The translations under genes were made by a program, and so were the position numbers. A DNA stretch of 64,000 nt from Plantago major (lineage: Eukaryota > Streptophyta > Magnoliopsida > Lamiales > Plantaginaceae). The stretch is from assembly GCA_026545765.1 (NCBI GenBank), contig CM048839.1, positions 15,500,566 through 15,564,565 on the forward strand. Direction: 5' to 3'. This document shows positions 21,964 through 32,888 of the stretch, one piece after another (position 1 is the first letter of the stretch; every line of letters starts with the position of its first letter). The notes under the pieces are model-generated. The model saw only the letters and a list, made by a program, of their open reading frames with translations, was not told the DNA's origin and ran no database searches.

Positions 21964-22640
21964 TAAGGTAGAATTTAAATTGACTAATGATATCTTGATT
22001 CGTTCTACTGGTGAACCAATTGCTGCAATAGTTTAGAGCCCATAACCTAGCATATTGGACCATGTTGGCGATGGTCGGTACTTCCAAGATAGAGCTATTC
22101 TTGCTCTGACCAATGAGATAGTCCAGGAAGTCAAGGACTATATCATGTCTCTTTTACTTGGTGATGCCACCGAGTTCATGAGTTGCGATAGCATATGACC
22201 TAATGAAGATGATATTGTCAATAGAGAAGATGTGTTTTATGTCGAGTTCCTAAACACTATTAGGACTTCTGGAATACCAAATCATATAATCCGAATTAAG
22301 GTGGGTTGTCCTATAATGCTTCTTAGGAACATTGATCAGTCCTCGGAGCTTCGTAATGGAACTCGGTTGATTGTTACTGCAATTGGCAATCACGTTATTG
22401 AGGCGAATACAATACATGGGAAGAACGCTGGAGTGAAGGTGTTTATACCTAGGATGGTACTAACACCTTCTAATGTTGGACTATATCTCCCAAAGCATGT
22501 TTTTAGTCATGGCCAGCTCTATGTGGCTTTTTCTAGAGTCACAAGCAAAAGAGGTCTCAAGGTTTTAGCATTGGATGAGGAAGGCAATCCAACAGATACG
22601 TCGTGTACCAAGAGGTGTTTAGAAAGCTTTGAGTTATGTT
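21964..22640 (+). pseudogene. Helitron helicase-like gene, 3' portion
   Basis: This continues the reading of 5548-8218 past the retrotransposon. Peptides include FKLTNDILIRSTGEPIAAIV (about 21970-22030), NREDVFYVEFLNTI, GIPNHIIRIKVGCPIMLLRNID (in parts, 22269-22340), NGTRLIVTAIGNHVIEA and HGQLYVAFSRVTSKRGLKVL (22510-22569), the C-terminal motifs of Helitron PIF1-type helicases. The usual segment with AMTINKSQGQ between the FIPRM and LYLPK blocks is missing, so an internal deletion is present. In-frame stops occur near 22034 and 22196. Confidence 0.85.
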
Positions 22641-22889
22641 TTATTATATTAAATAAATTTAACTTTAAATTATCAAAATTATATTATTTTAATTTCAATT
22701 CTAACCACTTTTTTTTTTTTTTTTTTTTTTGCAGCTAGCAATTATTGATATACCTTTAGCGATTTGTTACACATTGTTTATGCATTCCATTTCAAATAAT
22801 TCAATGTATTCAACCTTTAAATATTGTTACATGAAATTTCGATCATCTGATATTTTTTTTCTAGATTTAATTCTAATTAAACGTTAAAC

Positions 22890-22920
22890 ATGTCATGGCA
22901 ACGCCACGGGTTAGTACTAG
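22890..22920 (+). mobile_element. Probable 3' terminus of the Helitron
   Basis: The ATGGC-AAC-GCCAC stem-loop is followed by GGGTTAGTA and CTAG (22917-22920), then T. A short hairpin a few bases before CTRR, with insertion ahead of T, is the Helitron 3' end signature. It lies about 280 bp after the helicase remnant. Confidence 0.65.
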
Positions 22921-23101
22921 TCTCCTATAGTTTATTCATACTCCCAAAAAATAAATATAGGAAAATAGGCTTTACATACACCATCTATTGTTGGAAAAGG
23001 AAAAATCCGATGTTTGCACACACCTAAAACAAGCTATTTAATCATTTTCACGGACTACAAATTAATACTATCTCATTTACATCGGCTACATAGGATTAGT
23101 A
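22921..23101. other. Spacer, nothing recognised
   Basis: AT-rich sequence between the Helitron end and the next MITE, with no ORF or terminal motif. Confidence 0.5.
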
Positions 23102-23376
23102 GGCTCTTTTTAGCACAAGCTTATCAGCCCGATTAGCTTATTTTCGTAATAAATCTGTTACGTGAACGCCTAGCTGATAGCTGATAAGCTGATAAGCTTA
23201 TCCAGGAAGCTTATCAAAAAAATAAGTTAGCTGATTTGTTTTTACATATCATATTTAGCAAATCAGGTAGCTTATCAGCTAATTGATTTACTAAACACTT
23301 ATATTAAAACCAAAGACTTATCAGCTACCCAATCAGCTACCAGCTAGCTTATCAGCTAGTTTTGCTAAACAGACCC
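23102..23376. mobile_element. PIF/Harbinger-type MITE, family A
   Basis: The right end TTTTGCTAAACAGACCC is the inverse of the GGSYCTGTTTAGCAAAA terminus of the element at 41616; the left end GGCTCTTTTTAGCAC is a diverged match. The interior is rich in AGCTTATCAGCT-type palindromic blocks. The flanking TTA is no longer perfect. 275 bp, non-coding. Confidence 0.75.
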
Positions 23377-23776
23377 TAGATAGCCCAGGGAAAATTATTA
23401 TTGCAAGTATTTTTTGAACCATTATAACCTGCTTGGATAACAACTAAAATTCAAAAGATCAGATTAAAAATAACTACGGGCTACGGGACTTTAATATTTT
23501 CACACCTATAAAAACCTATCCAAATTGATACAAGTATAGGAAAATTTTCCCCACGTTAAGTTGAATATTCCTAACCTAAATACAGGCAAATGTTTATATA
23601 TCCATAAATTTACTTATGTTAAATAGAGCTTCTAAATATCTCCATGCTTGAATAAAAATGTACTTCAATGGGCTTCAGAAAGAATCACCCTACCGTCCTA
23701 ACATCAGCATGAACCTGGTTTGTCGACCAATTCACGTAAGTAGTCTAAAAGACAAATTATTCAACCAAATTTGTCT
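23377..23776. other. Spacer, nothing recognised
   Basis: AT-rich sequence between the MITE and Tat element 2. No ORF, RNA gene or repeat terminus seen. Confidence 0.5.
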
Positions 23777-24683
23777 TGTTGATACGGACATGTGTTCAAT
23801 CCGTTAAGGGCGCCATAGAGCGTGTCCTAGAGCGCATCAAGGCTGAGATAGCCAATTCAGTGCTAGTCCGACCTACAAATGGTCCGACCTAAGGGAAACC
23901 ATCACAGGTCAATTAGTATTTACAAGTCAACATACCTTCTCAGCTGTGTCCGACCAAGCTAGGTGAATGATTTCCGAACCTGATAAAAGGTCACATGGTC
24001 CTTCCAAGTACCACAAACTGTCAGTCCTAGGATGCCAAACGGACCGGACGAGGGAATCTCGGACGCCACCATCGCAATAAGACCAAACGTACATAACAGA
24101 ACCACTGAGATACTTCCGTGGAACCCTAGGCTCGGACGCCTTGAGTTACCTAAGGGCAGATCAACCAAGTAGAAGGATCTGTCTGAAGGAGTTACACGGA
24201 CCCAACGTGCGGAACAGTACTCTCAGAGAGAAAGGTCCCAACTACCCTCCCAGGCCCTGTAATTAGTACTGGATTACTGTTCACTATTGGGCCATGGGCC
24301 AAATGTAGCATTGGTGTCCAAATCTGAGGCATACACTTGGCATTATCTTATGAACCTCTTCATAAGTACATGATAACTATAAATATAGCACAAGGTCCAA
24401 GACCTTAAGGTAAGCAATAATCCCTAAGTATTTCTTGGTATTTTAACCTTCTCCATAACTATTACATTGAGATCAACCAACTCTCTCTTGAGTAAAGTCT
24501 CTTACCGGATTGACATACGCAATCCGGGTAACCCTTTCTAACCCCCCCCCCCCCCACACTTAGTCCTTTCAGGTACTCTAGCTCGGACAGGTACCGCTTC
24601 GGAGTTCAAGTGGGATGCAGGTCCTAGACTAGGTTACTTGTAATAGTTTAGTTAGTTAGTGTTCGAGATTTCACCCCTCAACA
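23777..24683 (+). repeat. 5' LTR of Tat element 2
   Basis: Starts TGTTGATACGG and ends CCCCTCAACA. An ACTATAAATATAGC segment near 24374 is the likely sense TATA box. A C-run lies at about 24541-24556. It matches the element 1 LTRs in reverse orientation. Confidence 0.9.
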
Positions 24684-24686
24684 TTT

Positions 24687-24704
24687 TGGCGCCGTCTGTG
24701 GGAA
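24687..24704 (+). other. Primer-binding site of Tat element 2
   Basis: TGGCGCCGTCTGTGGGAA starts four bases after the 5' LTR, identical to the element 1 site. Confidence 0.8.
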
Positions 24705-24738
24705 GGTTTACAAAAAGTTTCACAACTGAGTTAGGCTG

Positions 24739-26650
24739 ATGGCAAGAACAAGACGGACAGCACGGACTAGTGCTGCAGGCGTAGGGACTCCACCACCACA
24801 TCCATGCGGACGTCCGCCCACCCGGGGATGAAGGGCCACTGTGGCTGAAAGGAACGTTGGAAGGGGATATCTGAGCGACGGTCGCACAGCCAGCCCATCC
24901 TCAGATGAAGGAAGAGACGTTCCGCCCAGGGGAGTCTGAAATGTTCCTGAGAACGTTGTACCTGCGGACCATGGAGAGGGGACCATACGAGTTTCTCCGG
25001 CAGAAGCTCAAGGCCCCACTACAGGTCAACAGTTTACTATGCCTGATGGTCGTGCAGTCCGGACTAGTGACCTCAGATTAAGTGAGACTCAGTTCGATAG
25101 ATTGCTCACGATAATCCAAGGTTGTCTTGGGTCTAACAATGCCCATCCTCAGCAAGCCACTCCGCCAGTGGCTACTCCGGCTCAAGTAGAGCCTGCCCTA
25201 TCAAGAAACATCCGCTTCCCTATCAAGCAGAGCCTGCCCTATCAAGCAGAGCCTGTCCGATCCAGCAGAGGTTGGGGAATCAACTACCCCAAGAGGATCT
25301 GCGGAACCTTCTAGATCGGAGAGCATCCGCTTCCCAAATTCAGGGTGAAGGAAGTCTGAATGAACGGAGAGACTATTAGGAGGATGATAACAGGCAGCCT
25401 AGAGCTCCGCAACAAGCACCTCCGAGAGCCAGGGATCACGTAGCGGAAACCATTCCAGTGGTCCGCCTAGATGAACTCCCCGCGGATGTAGCAGTTCATC
25501 CAAGGACGGGGGAGATAATGACTGCGGAAGAAATCTATGCTCAACAAAAAGCTTTGGAGGCCCAGATTTTAAATCTCGGACGCCTGGTAAAGGATCATGA
25601 GCAGATAGCTACTAGTGCACCAAACCCTTTGTGCGATGAAATCATGAGAGAAAAGGAAAGGAACAGGAACTCGGATCAAGTGATTCCAAACTTCGAATAC
25701 TATTACGGGATACCTGTCCCGTTGGTCACCTGACAAGGTACAACAGTAAGATGGATTCCAAAGGGATGAGTGACAATACGAAAGCTCTCACGTTCTCATC
25801 TACTCTCTTTGGAACGGCCATGGATTGGTACACTGCTTTACCAAACAAGTCGATAAGGTCGTATGCGGACCTCTCCTCCAAGTTTCTCGGACGATTTGGA
25901 AAGTCAAAAAGAAGAAAGCGTACCGTCGAGCACCTGGCAGAAGTTATACAGAGGGAGCAAGAGGATCTAAGGACCTTCCTAGATCACTTTCACACGGAAG
26001 TTCTTCGAGTTGAGCCACACAGTATTAAGGAATGGGTCCGTCACCTGTATGCTAATACTTTCAACTCAGAGCTCCGCAGAAAACTCTCTAGTCAGGAAGT
26101 GAGGAGTGAAAAGCATTTGGATGACATATGTGAAGAAGTGATGTATGGAGAGGAGTACCGACGGAATGTTCCGGTGAGAGCAGGATCCAAGAAGGGAAAG
26201 GAGCCAGTAAAACAAGAGCACCGCCCTAATAAGTTTGACCCAAGGAAGGATCACAGAGATAAGGGATTCCACAGAAAAAAGAGTCCGCCAAGGAGATACG
26301 CGGATTATACCCGTCTCAATAGACCATGATCCAACATCTTGGCGACTATCATTGAGAAGAAGCTGGATGTTCAATGGCCAAAGCCCTCTCATAACAACCG
26401 GAAGAATAAGAATGCAAAGGGGTACTGCAAGTTCCACAAGTGTCGTGGTCACGAGACGGACGATTGCATTCAACTGAAGATGGAGGTTGAACATTTGATA
26501 AGAGAGGGAAAACTGGAAGAGCACATCTATACGGATGAACCTTCTAGACATGATAAGACGGAACGAAAAAGGCATGATAGAGCTACAAAGTCGCCACCTC
26601 ATCCTCTATCCTTACCACCTCCGCCACCCAACCATCTGTCTCGCACGGAC
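24739..26650 (+). CDS. gag region of Tat element 2 (fossil)
   Basis: ATG at 24739 opens MARTRRTARTSAAGV. Later blocks include QVIPNFEYYYG, MDSKGMSDNTKALTF, AMDWYTALPNKSIRSYADL and SKFLGRFGKSKRRKR, a retrotransposon gag core (25678-25930), and the C-terminal GYCKFHKCRGHETDDC cluster (about 26420-26470). It lies just after the primer-binding site. Broken in a few places. Confidence 0.8.
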
Positions 26651-29600
26651 CGACACCCATACAGGTACGATGATGACGTTGAAATGGAGAACCCTCCATA
26701 CAGCGGAGTGATCAACACCATCGCAGGCGGACCAACTGGGGACGATAGTAGGAACGCAAGAGAGCAGACAGCCCAGAATCTCCGGAACAATGACAGATCG
26801 TATGCTGCTCCAGCAATTCGAGGGACAAATGCTATATACTTTGATGATAGTGAAATCCCTCCTCCTACGGCAGGAGGCGAAGATATAGATGATCCGGATG
26901 TTCCACTGGTGGTTTCTTTAACCATCGCAACTTATCGGGTAAACAAGATCCTGGTAGACACGGGGAGTTCCTCGAACATCATCTCCAAATCGGCAATAGA
27001 TCAGATGAATCTGGGAGGAATCCGATATGAGAGAGTCAACACCTCCATACTAGGGTTCGGAGGAGGTACTGTCCGTCCTCTAGGAAGTGTCATGCTTCAC
27101 GTTTCACTTGGGACACATCCCGCAAGAGTGACACAGCAAGTCCGTTTTGTAGTGGTGGACCGAACTTTCGACTACAATGCTATCTTTGGTCGTCCGGACT
27201 CAATCAATTCCGAGCTATACCTTCCACTCTCCATAATAGGATGAAATTCCCGACCCTATGCGGAGTTGGAGAGGAAGTAGGGAACATCCGAGAAGCTTGG
27301 GAGTGCTATATTATGTCCAAAAGGAGAGCATCTGCATTTTGTGTCGATCCACGGTGACCCACGATCCGTGCTTTTTCTTCCATCAAAGAAAGAGAATCCA
27401 CACATTGGAGTAGGGAGCCAGAAGGACAAGTTTCCTAAAACTGCACGGATCGAGCCTCATGAAACCCTCAAGGAAGTTGAGCTCGTCGTTGGAAGCCTGG
27501 GTAAGAAGACTAGAATCGGAACAGAGATGAATGCGGAAGTAGAAATGAAGCTTATTGCTTGTCTCCGAGATAACGTTGATGTATTTTCTTGGAGTACTGA
27601 AGACCTAAAGGGGATAGATCTGAGGATTGTTGTTCACCGTCTGAACATGGATCCCTCGATCAAGTATATCCGTCAAAAGAAAAAAGATTTTGGTCCGATC
27701 AAGGATACCATTATATCCGCCGAAGTTGATCGACTCCTGAAGGCAAGGCACATCGAGGAAGTCCGGTATTCCGATTGGGTTTGCAATGTGGTTCTGGTAG
27801 AAAAATCGCCAGGTAAATGGCGGATGTGCAATGATTTCACCAGGCTAAACAAGTTCTGCCCGAAGGATCCGTACCCTTTGCCATGGATAGATCAATTGGT
27901 TGACTCCACGGCCGGATGTGCGTTACTGAGTTTCATGGACGCATATCAAGGCTTTTACCAGATTCGGATGGCCAAAGAAGACATCAAGAAAACAGATTTC
28001 TTCGCTGCAGGGGGGAGTATATTGCTTTAAAGTGATGCCCTTCGGATTGAAAAATGCGGGAGCAACTTACCAACAACTGGTAAATCAGATGTTCAAGGAA
28101 GACATTGGCAAAACCATGGAGGTGTATGTGGATGACATGCTCGTTAAGAGCAAAACTGAAGAACAACATGTGGATCACTTGAACAAGTGCTTTGCTATCA
28201 TTAGGAAGTACGGGATGAAGCTGAATCCGGAAAAGTGCACCTTCGGAGTGAAGGGCGGAAAGTTTTTGGGATACATGGTCACAGAGAGAGGGATAAGCAC
28301 AAACCCTGAGAAGATCAAGGCAATCCTAGATCTGCCTCATCCGAAGAACCTCAATGAGGTACAACAGATTATTGGACGTCTTATGTCCTTAAGTCGCTTT
28401 ATTTTGCGATCCGCAGAGAAGAACCTTCCGTTCTTCAAAATCCTCCGGAAAGGAGAGAGCTTTGAGTCGACCGCGGAATGTTCTGAGGCTTTTGAAAATT
28501 TAAAAAAGTACCTCCATTCCCCTCCGCTGCTCTCCAAACCCGTGGAAGGAGAGCCACTCTACCTCTACCTAGCAATAACGGAAGAGGCAATGAGTTCCGT
28601 ATTAGTACGGATTTAAACTAATGATCACTTGCCAATCTACTATCTTAGTAAAGCCCTTGCTGGGGCCGAGATAAGATATGTGAAGATTGAGAAATTTGTA
28701 TATGCTTTGGTTTACACCGCAAGGCGGTTAAAGCCATATTTCAAGTCTCATAAAGTAGTGGTACTAACTACAGAACCTTTGAAACAGGTCCTGGGAAAGC
28801 CCGACCAATCCGGACGACTCTCTAAATGGGCAATTGAGCTGAGCAAATACGACATTAGCTACCAGGCTCCGACAGCCAAGAAATCTCAAGTTGTTGCTGA
28901 CTTCCTAGCAGATTACCCTGAAGCGGATTCAGAGAAAGTCCCGGACAAACAGGCATTTGAATGCTTAATCGCCAAGCAGGTCATCCGAAAGCCAGTTCCG
29001 CCAACGATCAACCCGGAAAACCTCGAGGATGCTCACCATTAATCGCCTCGATCGCATCATGGGAGGAAACTCGGGTTAACCAAATGTTCCTTCTTGATGA
29101 TATCACAGGGGAATCCGGTACTAACAACTCTGGCCCGGATATTAAAAAGAAAGGGGAACACAAGTTGGAATCTCAGGAACTTACAGAAGACCTTCGAGCT
29201 CTCTGATGTTTGGACATTGGAAGTGGATGGTTCCTCCACTGGAAGAGTAGGAGGAATCGGAATCTATTTTAAAAGTCCTGATGGCGCGGAACTCGACGAC
29301 GCGATATCCTTGGAATTCAAAGTCACCAATAATGAGGCTGGGTATGAAGCACTGTTAGTTGGACTGCGTCTAGCCAAGTCCCTGCAGGTCCAGAAACTCA
29401 AGGCTTACACGGACTCACAGTTAGTTGAAGCCCAATTCTCCGGTACTTTTGCAACAAAAGGTCCTTCGATGATCAAGTACCTTGAGCTACTCAAGCAAGA
29501 AGTCGGGCTCTTTGATGAGTTTACCCTGGAGAAGTTTGATAGGGCCTGGAACGAAAGAGCGGACGCTCTGGCAAAGTATGCATCCGCAACAGCTGCCCTA

Positions 29601-30590
29601 GACACGAGAAGAGTAATCCTACTCACTATTACTGACTCATCCGTCATGAGTCCTACTCCCAGTGTTGTGATTACTGAAATAGGAAGAAACTGGATGGCTG
29701 ACATCTTTAGTTATCTCAAAGACGGATCGTTACCAGCTGATCCGAAGGAGTCAAGGAGGGTGCAGTGCCGAGCCAATAGATACTTTATACTTGGAGAAGA
29801 TTTGTACAAGAGATCTTTTGTTGGGACTCATTTAAGATGTTTAGGCCCACAAGAGGCAGAGACTGTACTGGAAGAAATTCACAGCGGAAGCTGCAGAAGC
29901 CATTCCGGAGGACGAACTCTAGCTCAGAAGATCATCCGACAGGGCTACTACTGGCCTACCATTGATAAGGATTCCGCTAGCTTCGCTAGGAAATGTCCTG
30001 ATTGTCAATATTATGCGAATATTCCCCATCGTCCGACACACCCTATGATCCCGTTAGTCATAGCGTGTCCATTTGATCATTGAAAAACGGCTGAGAACTT
30101 CTCAAGAAAGTTTGGCGGATGATCTAGATGGCATACTATGGGCTCATCGCACCACTGTGCGGACCGCGACTAGAGAAACTCCATTTGCCCTGGTTTATGG
30201 CTCAAAGGCAGTCATACCAGCAGAAATTGCCGTCGAGACTATGAGGGTCCAAGAGTTCAATGATTCTGTCAATCATGAAGCTCGGATATTCGATCTGGAC
30301 ATGCTGGAATAGAAAAGAACTGAAGCATTAGCTAATATCCACAGGTACCAAGCAACTGCAGCCCGGGCCTACAACAGGCATGTTCAAGCGAAGAACTTAC
30401 AGGTCGGAGACCTAGTGCTCCACCGAGCTGATATCTTGAGCAATATTGGGAAGCTTAAGCCTAAATGGGAAGGACCTTACAAGATTGTTGGTGCGAGAGT
30501 GAACGGAAGCTACGAATTGGAGGACAAGTACGGACACCCACTCAAGCGTACTTGGAATGCCAGGAACCTTCAAAAGTTTTACGCATAGGG
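26650..30590 (+). CDS. pol region of Tat element 2 (fossil)
   Basis: Protease with ILVDTGSSSNIISKSA (26948-26995), reverse transcriptase with KWRMCNDFTRLNKFCPKDPY (27817-27876), MPFGLKNAGATYQ and EVYVDDMLVKSK (to about 28600), first RNase H (28629-29020), second RNase H with LEVDGSSTGRVGGIGIYF, NNEAGYEALL and WNERADALAKYAS (29220-29590), then integrase with the HHCC-type region (SHSGGRTLAQKI, CPDC; 29895-30010) and the C-terminal QVGDLVLHRADIL/KWEGPYKIVG segment. Broken in several places. Confidence 0.88.
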
Positions 30591-31415
30591 GTGGTTACGC
30601 GGACCCCTGTCGATCATTTGGATATTTTGGGCTTAAACTGTCTATTACACGGAACTCCGTCAGTTCTGTTTTTGTTAACCCTTTTGCCATTGGCCATGTA
30701 GCCCACAAGTTGTAATTGCATTTCCGTCAAATCAATACAACTTCTATCTTTCAATTCGTCAATCTGAGATTTAACGTTCAAAGGATAAGAAAAATCAAGC
30801 AATGAATTTTATTCATACATGAAACAAAGTATACATAACATTGTCTTTGCAGTCTACAATCTCCGATCTTTATCCGGATCTACAGCTACAATACATAAAT
30901 TATAGGGAAAGTCTCTGGAGATACGTCATCTTCTGTCGAGATTATTCCTCCGACAGGAAAGTACTCTACTTAGTAGTCACTTTCGGAGACACCAAGGATC
31001 TGATGTGCCTGTACAATACAGAAAGATTCAGTGAGTTGGAATCCTACAATATCACCATACCTTTGATTCCCTCTACGGATCTCGTGCTCGATGTGCACGG
31101 ACACATTAAAAAAGTGAATTATGGGCACTTGGAATCTCATGCCCATGAGCAGATTGAACGGACACATCTACTGTGTCCGAACTCAAACCTTCTATCTCCA
31201 GAAGGGAGGGGTCCTTCAAAGGTACCTGTATGGTCGAATCCGAGCACGGATCTGACGCATTGATCGTATGGCGACCCACCCGCCAGCAGCTCCCCGGAAG
31301 GAAAAAGCTCCTACCGGGTGGATCGCACATACGACCGATAAGGCCATCCGTTAGTCTACCCCCGGATCTGAACGTTTTTCACGATCTGTATTTTCTACCA
31401 ACTGATCTCGAGCAA

Positions 31416-31495
31416 TCATCCCCTCCAGTCCCATGCCACTCTCAAACTCAAGACAAGCACCGAATTGAGAGTGGACGGGAGTCTCGAGGGGGAGA
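31416..31495 (-). repeat. Conserved long hairpin downstream of antisense TATA 3, element 2
   Basis: The arms include CCACTCTCAA and TTGAGAGTGG plus outer CCCCTC/GAGGGG pairs. It equals the hairpin at 14362-14441. It lies about 140 nt downstream of the antisense TATA box at 31637-31644. Confidence 0.8.
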
Positions 31496-31636
31496 CTAGT
31501 CAAGAAATCATCTTCTTATGGCCACTACCAGGCTCAAACTATTGAGACCTATCCGAGTTTGAGAAGAAAGTGGAAATTTTGAGTGAGGATGAAATTGGAG
31601 TCGGATTTAGATAATCAGTGCAAAGGAGAGCTCGGG

Positions 31637-31644
31637 TATTTATA
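31637..31644 (-). promoter_or_regulatory. Antisense TATA box 3, element 2
   Basis: TATAAATA on the minus strand with the same upstream block as 14145-14277: AGCCCATTGTCGACGTC, GGCCCAAG-type motifs and ATTGG. Confidence 0.55.
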
Positions 31645-31961
31645 GACGGGACGAACCAATAAGCGTCTGACACATAAGAACCTTGACGTCGACAATGGGC
31701 TTGGGCCATCCGTAGGGCCGAACAGTGTTGGGTCGACTGAGCTTACCCTGTCTGATCTAGACAAGCCCATTAACCACGTCCGCATTTGTATTTGCTAGTC
31801 ATCTTACAGGGACATTTGCATGAATATGATCCGACAAAGTAAGGATATTAACAAGGTGACGATTTCATCTAATAAGGACAGTCTGAATTTCATTGAAAAA
31901 CCATCCGAGCATACAGAAAACGGAGAGTACAATTTTCCAAGGTCCGAAGACCATACATAGG

Positions 31962-32369
31962 TCAACGGGGCATACCCCGATTTGTTCCTTCAGTGGATTC
32001 CCGAGGTTGAGCCTTGAGATTCTGGTTCCCACCTTGAACCCGACGAGCTTGCTGCCGCATTCGGATCCTCCTACGGATCATCTTCAGCTTCCGCTCTCTC
32101 TCTTCTTCGGCTCGCCTCCTGGCAACCACCGGACACAGAGGGGGGTCGCCTTCTGGATCGAGAACAATTGGGTCATTCGCCGTGCCTTTACCAGAGTAAA
32201 TCGGAGGGTGCATGTTCCCGCAAGCACAGTTTACCCAGTGCTGACAGCAATCGTACCTGGGATCGTCTGGTGCTCCAAAGTCGAAGTTCTCCAAGTCGGG
32301 TAGCACCGCGCTTGCATTAAGGTGAAGTTGTCTAGCTCGGACTGATTTTTCTCGAGCAGATTCCGACAT
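31962..32369 (-). CDS. Small antisense ORF with HWVNCACGNMHPPIY motif, element 2 (fossil)
   Basis: 135 codons from MSESAREK. It contains QHWVNCACGNMHPPIYSGKG, PIVLDPEGDPPLCP and a basic EEERERKLKMIRRRIRMRQQ helix, followed by a Gln/Arg-rich tail. Longer than the element 1 copy at both ends. An antisense TATA lies at 32466-32473, about 97 bp upstream. This is the better copy for judging the protein: two Cys in CAC, one His, and one later Cys (PLCP). Family not recognised. Confidence 0.55.
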   Translation of the reverse strand: MSESAREKSVRARQLHLNASAVLPDLENFDFGAPDDPRYDCCQHWVNCACGNMHPPIYSGKGTANDPIVLDPEGDPPLCPVVARRRAEEERERKLKMIRRRIRMRQQARRVQGGNQNLKAQPRESTEGTNRGMPR

Positions 32370-32465
32370 CCTGAAGAAATCTGACTTTTTCGAAGAATTA
32401 AATTTCTAAAAAAGGAGAGATTGAAGAAGGGTAAAGCAGTGAGAAGGGAAGAGTTACCATGTCCT

Positions 32466-32473
32466 TATTTATA
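32466..32473 (-). promoter_or_regulatory. Antisense TATA box 2, element 2
   Basis: TATAAATA on the minus strand upstream of the ATG at 32369, matching 13577-13584 in element 1. Confidence 0.6.
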
Positions 32474-32888
32474 GTAGCGACGAATCTTTACGATCGCGCC
32501 ACATGTCCATCATCCGACGGCTCGGAAGATGAAGGGACGCAGTAATAATGACAATTTCACTGCTTCAACTTCCTCCTTCTAGAAGATTACGCATCCCCAC
32601 AAAGTAATCTGGTATAATAAAGACGAACGGTCCGAGGATCAGAAAGACAATTGTTTGATTATTTTGCAATCAGACGTCATTCAGGCGATTCGTGTTTGTA
32701 AGAGACGTGTTTATGATAACTTAGCGTATGAACGACGGAACGAAGGAAATAAAGAGGAAAGCAAGTAATGATTCAAAGCACGAAAAGCATGGTTCCGAAG
32801 ATAGTTACTACTAATGAAGGAGAGTAAATATTGTACATGGCAACAATCCGTGCCATCAAAAGATCACAATTCTAATGTTACAGACTTC

